A program made the translations under genes and the position numbers. From assembly GCA_036939755.1 (NCBI GenBank), contig JALLAZ010000177.1:1-27608 (forward strand): DNA of 27,608 bases, in the 5' to 3' direction. Source of the stretch: Stephanodiscus triporus. Taxonomy: Eukaryota; Bacillariophyta; Thalassiosirophyceae; Thalassiosirales; Thalassiosiraceae. Position 1 is the first letter of the stretch. Every line of letters starts with the position of its first letter. This document shows positions 27,535-27,608 of this stretch, piece by piece. The notes beneath the pieces were generated by a model, which searched no databases, was not told where the DNA came from, and saw nothing but the letters and a program-made list of their open reading frames with translations.

Positions 27535-27608
27535 TATAACAATTGAGACTGGTCGTACCGTAGGGGTTCATTAGGGGTTAGATAAGGGTTCGTTAAGGGT
27601 TCGATAAG
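27535..27608. mobile_element. Second MITE copy, cut by the window end
   Basis: ATAACAATTGAGACTGG at about 27535 followed by GTACCGTAGGGGTTCATTAG and 11-bp units at 27564, 27575, 27586 and 27597. It matches 26548-26619 with few differences, in direct orientation 987 bases downstream. Confidence 0.8.

Noticed and set aside
1..27608. tRNA, rRNA or CRISPR arrays
   Set aside because: No cloverleaf with a TTCRANNC-type arm, no rRNA signature and no regularly spaced repeats with unique spacers were seen on reading both strands; no covariance search could be run.

Overview
The window reads as nuclear DNA of a photosynthetic stramenopile, most likely a centric diatom. The protein genes have few, short introns (74-141 bp) with GTGAGT or GTAAGT donors. 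Three predicted proteins begin with an ER signal peptide followed by an ASAF-like cleavage motif (TASA^F, AADA^F, LGAC^Y), the bipartite presequence used for import into diatom complex plastids. One of them is a sigma-70 factor and another a PPR protein, both typical nuclear-encoded regulators of plastid gene expression.

Layout. (1) 1-4947: a cut-and-paste transposon with 25-bp terminal inverted repeats and one 1,256-residue gene that joins a pogo/DDE_1-like catalytic core to a C-terminal GIY-YIG-like domain. (2) 4947-6258: a second element with ~200-bp inverted repeats around a decayed Myb/SANT-like gene; element 1 sits exactly at its edge. (3) 6430-10420: a large XPF/MUS81-family nuclease gene with a ubiquitin-like N-terminus, SUMO-interaction-like motifs, two RanBP2 zinc fingers and a coiled-coil tail, broken by a single-base frameshift in an A6 run inside the nuclease domain. 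(4) 10543-15465: a divergent pair, plastid sigma factor (-) and plastid-targeted PPR protein (+). (5) 15669-22647: a second divergent pair, a CK1/VRK-like kinase with a C-terminal FHA domain (-) and MSH6 (+), sharing a 378-bp promoter with a perfect E2F site. (6) 22851-24494: an unrecognised, mostly disordered protein with a KEN box. (7) 24827-26334: a plastid-targeted ArsS-type radical SAM enzyme whose last eight residues lie on a 28-nt exon. (8) 26335-27608: no convincing gene; a MITE-like element with 11-bp repeats in both arms, the start of a second copy, and GAC/GTC-rich self-complementary DNA.

How the genes relate. Three of the seven host genes concern genome maintenance (MUS81-like nuclease, FHA kinase, MSH6), and three encode probable plastid proteins. 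The two head-to-head pairs suggest shared promoters: one for plastid gene expression, one for S-phase/DNA-damage functions. Exon joins were worked out by hand from reading frame, splice consensus and family sequence, with no transcript or database support.
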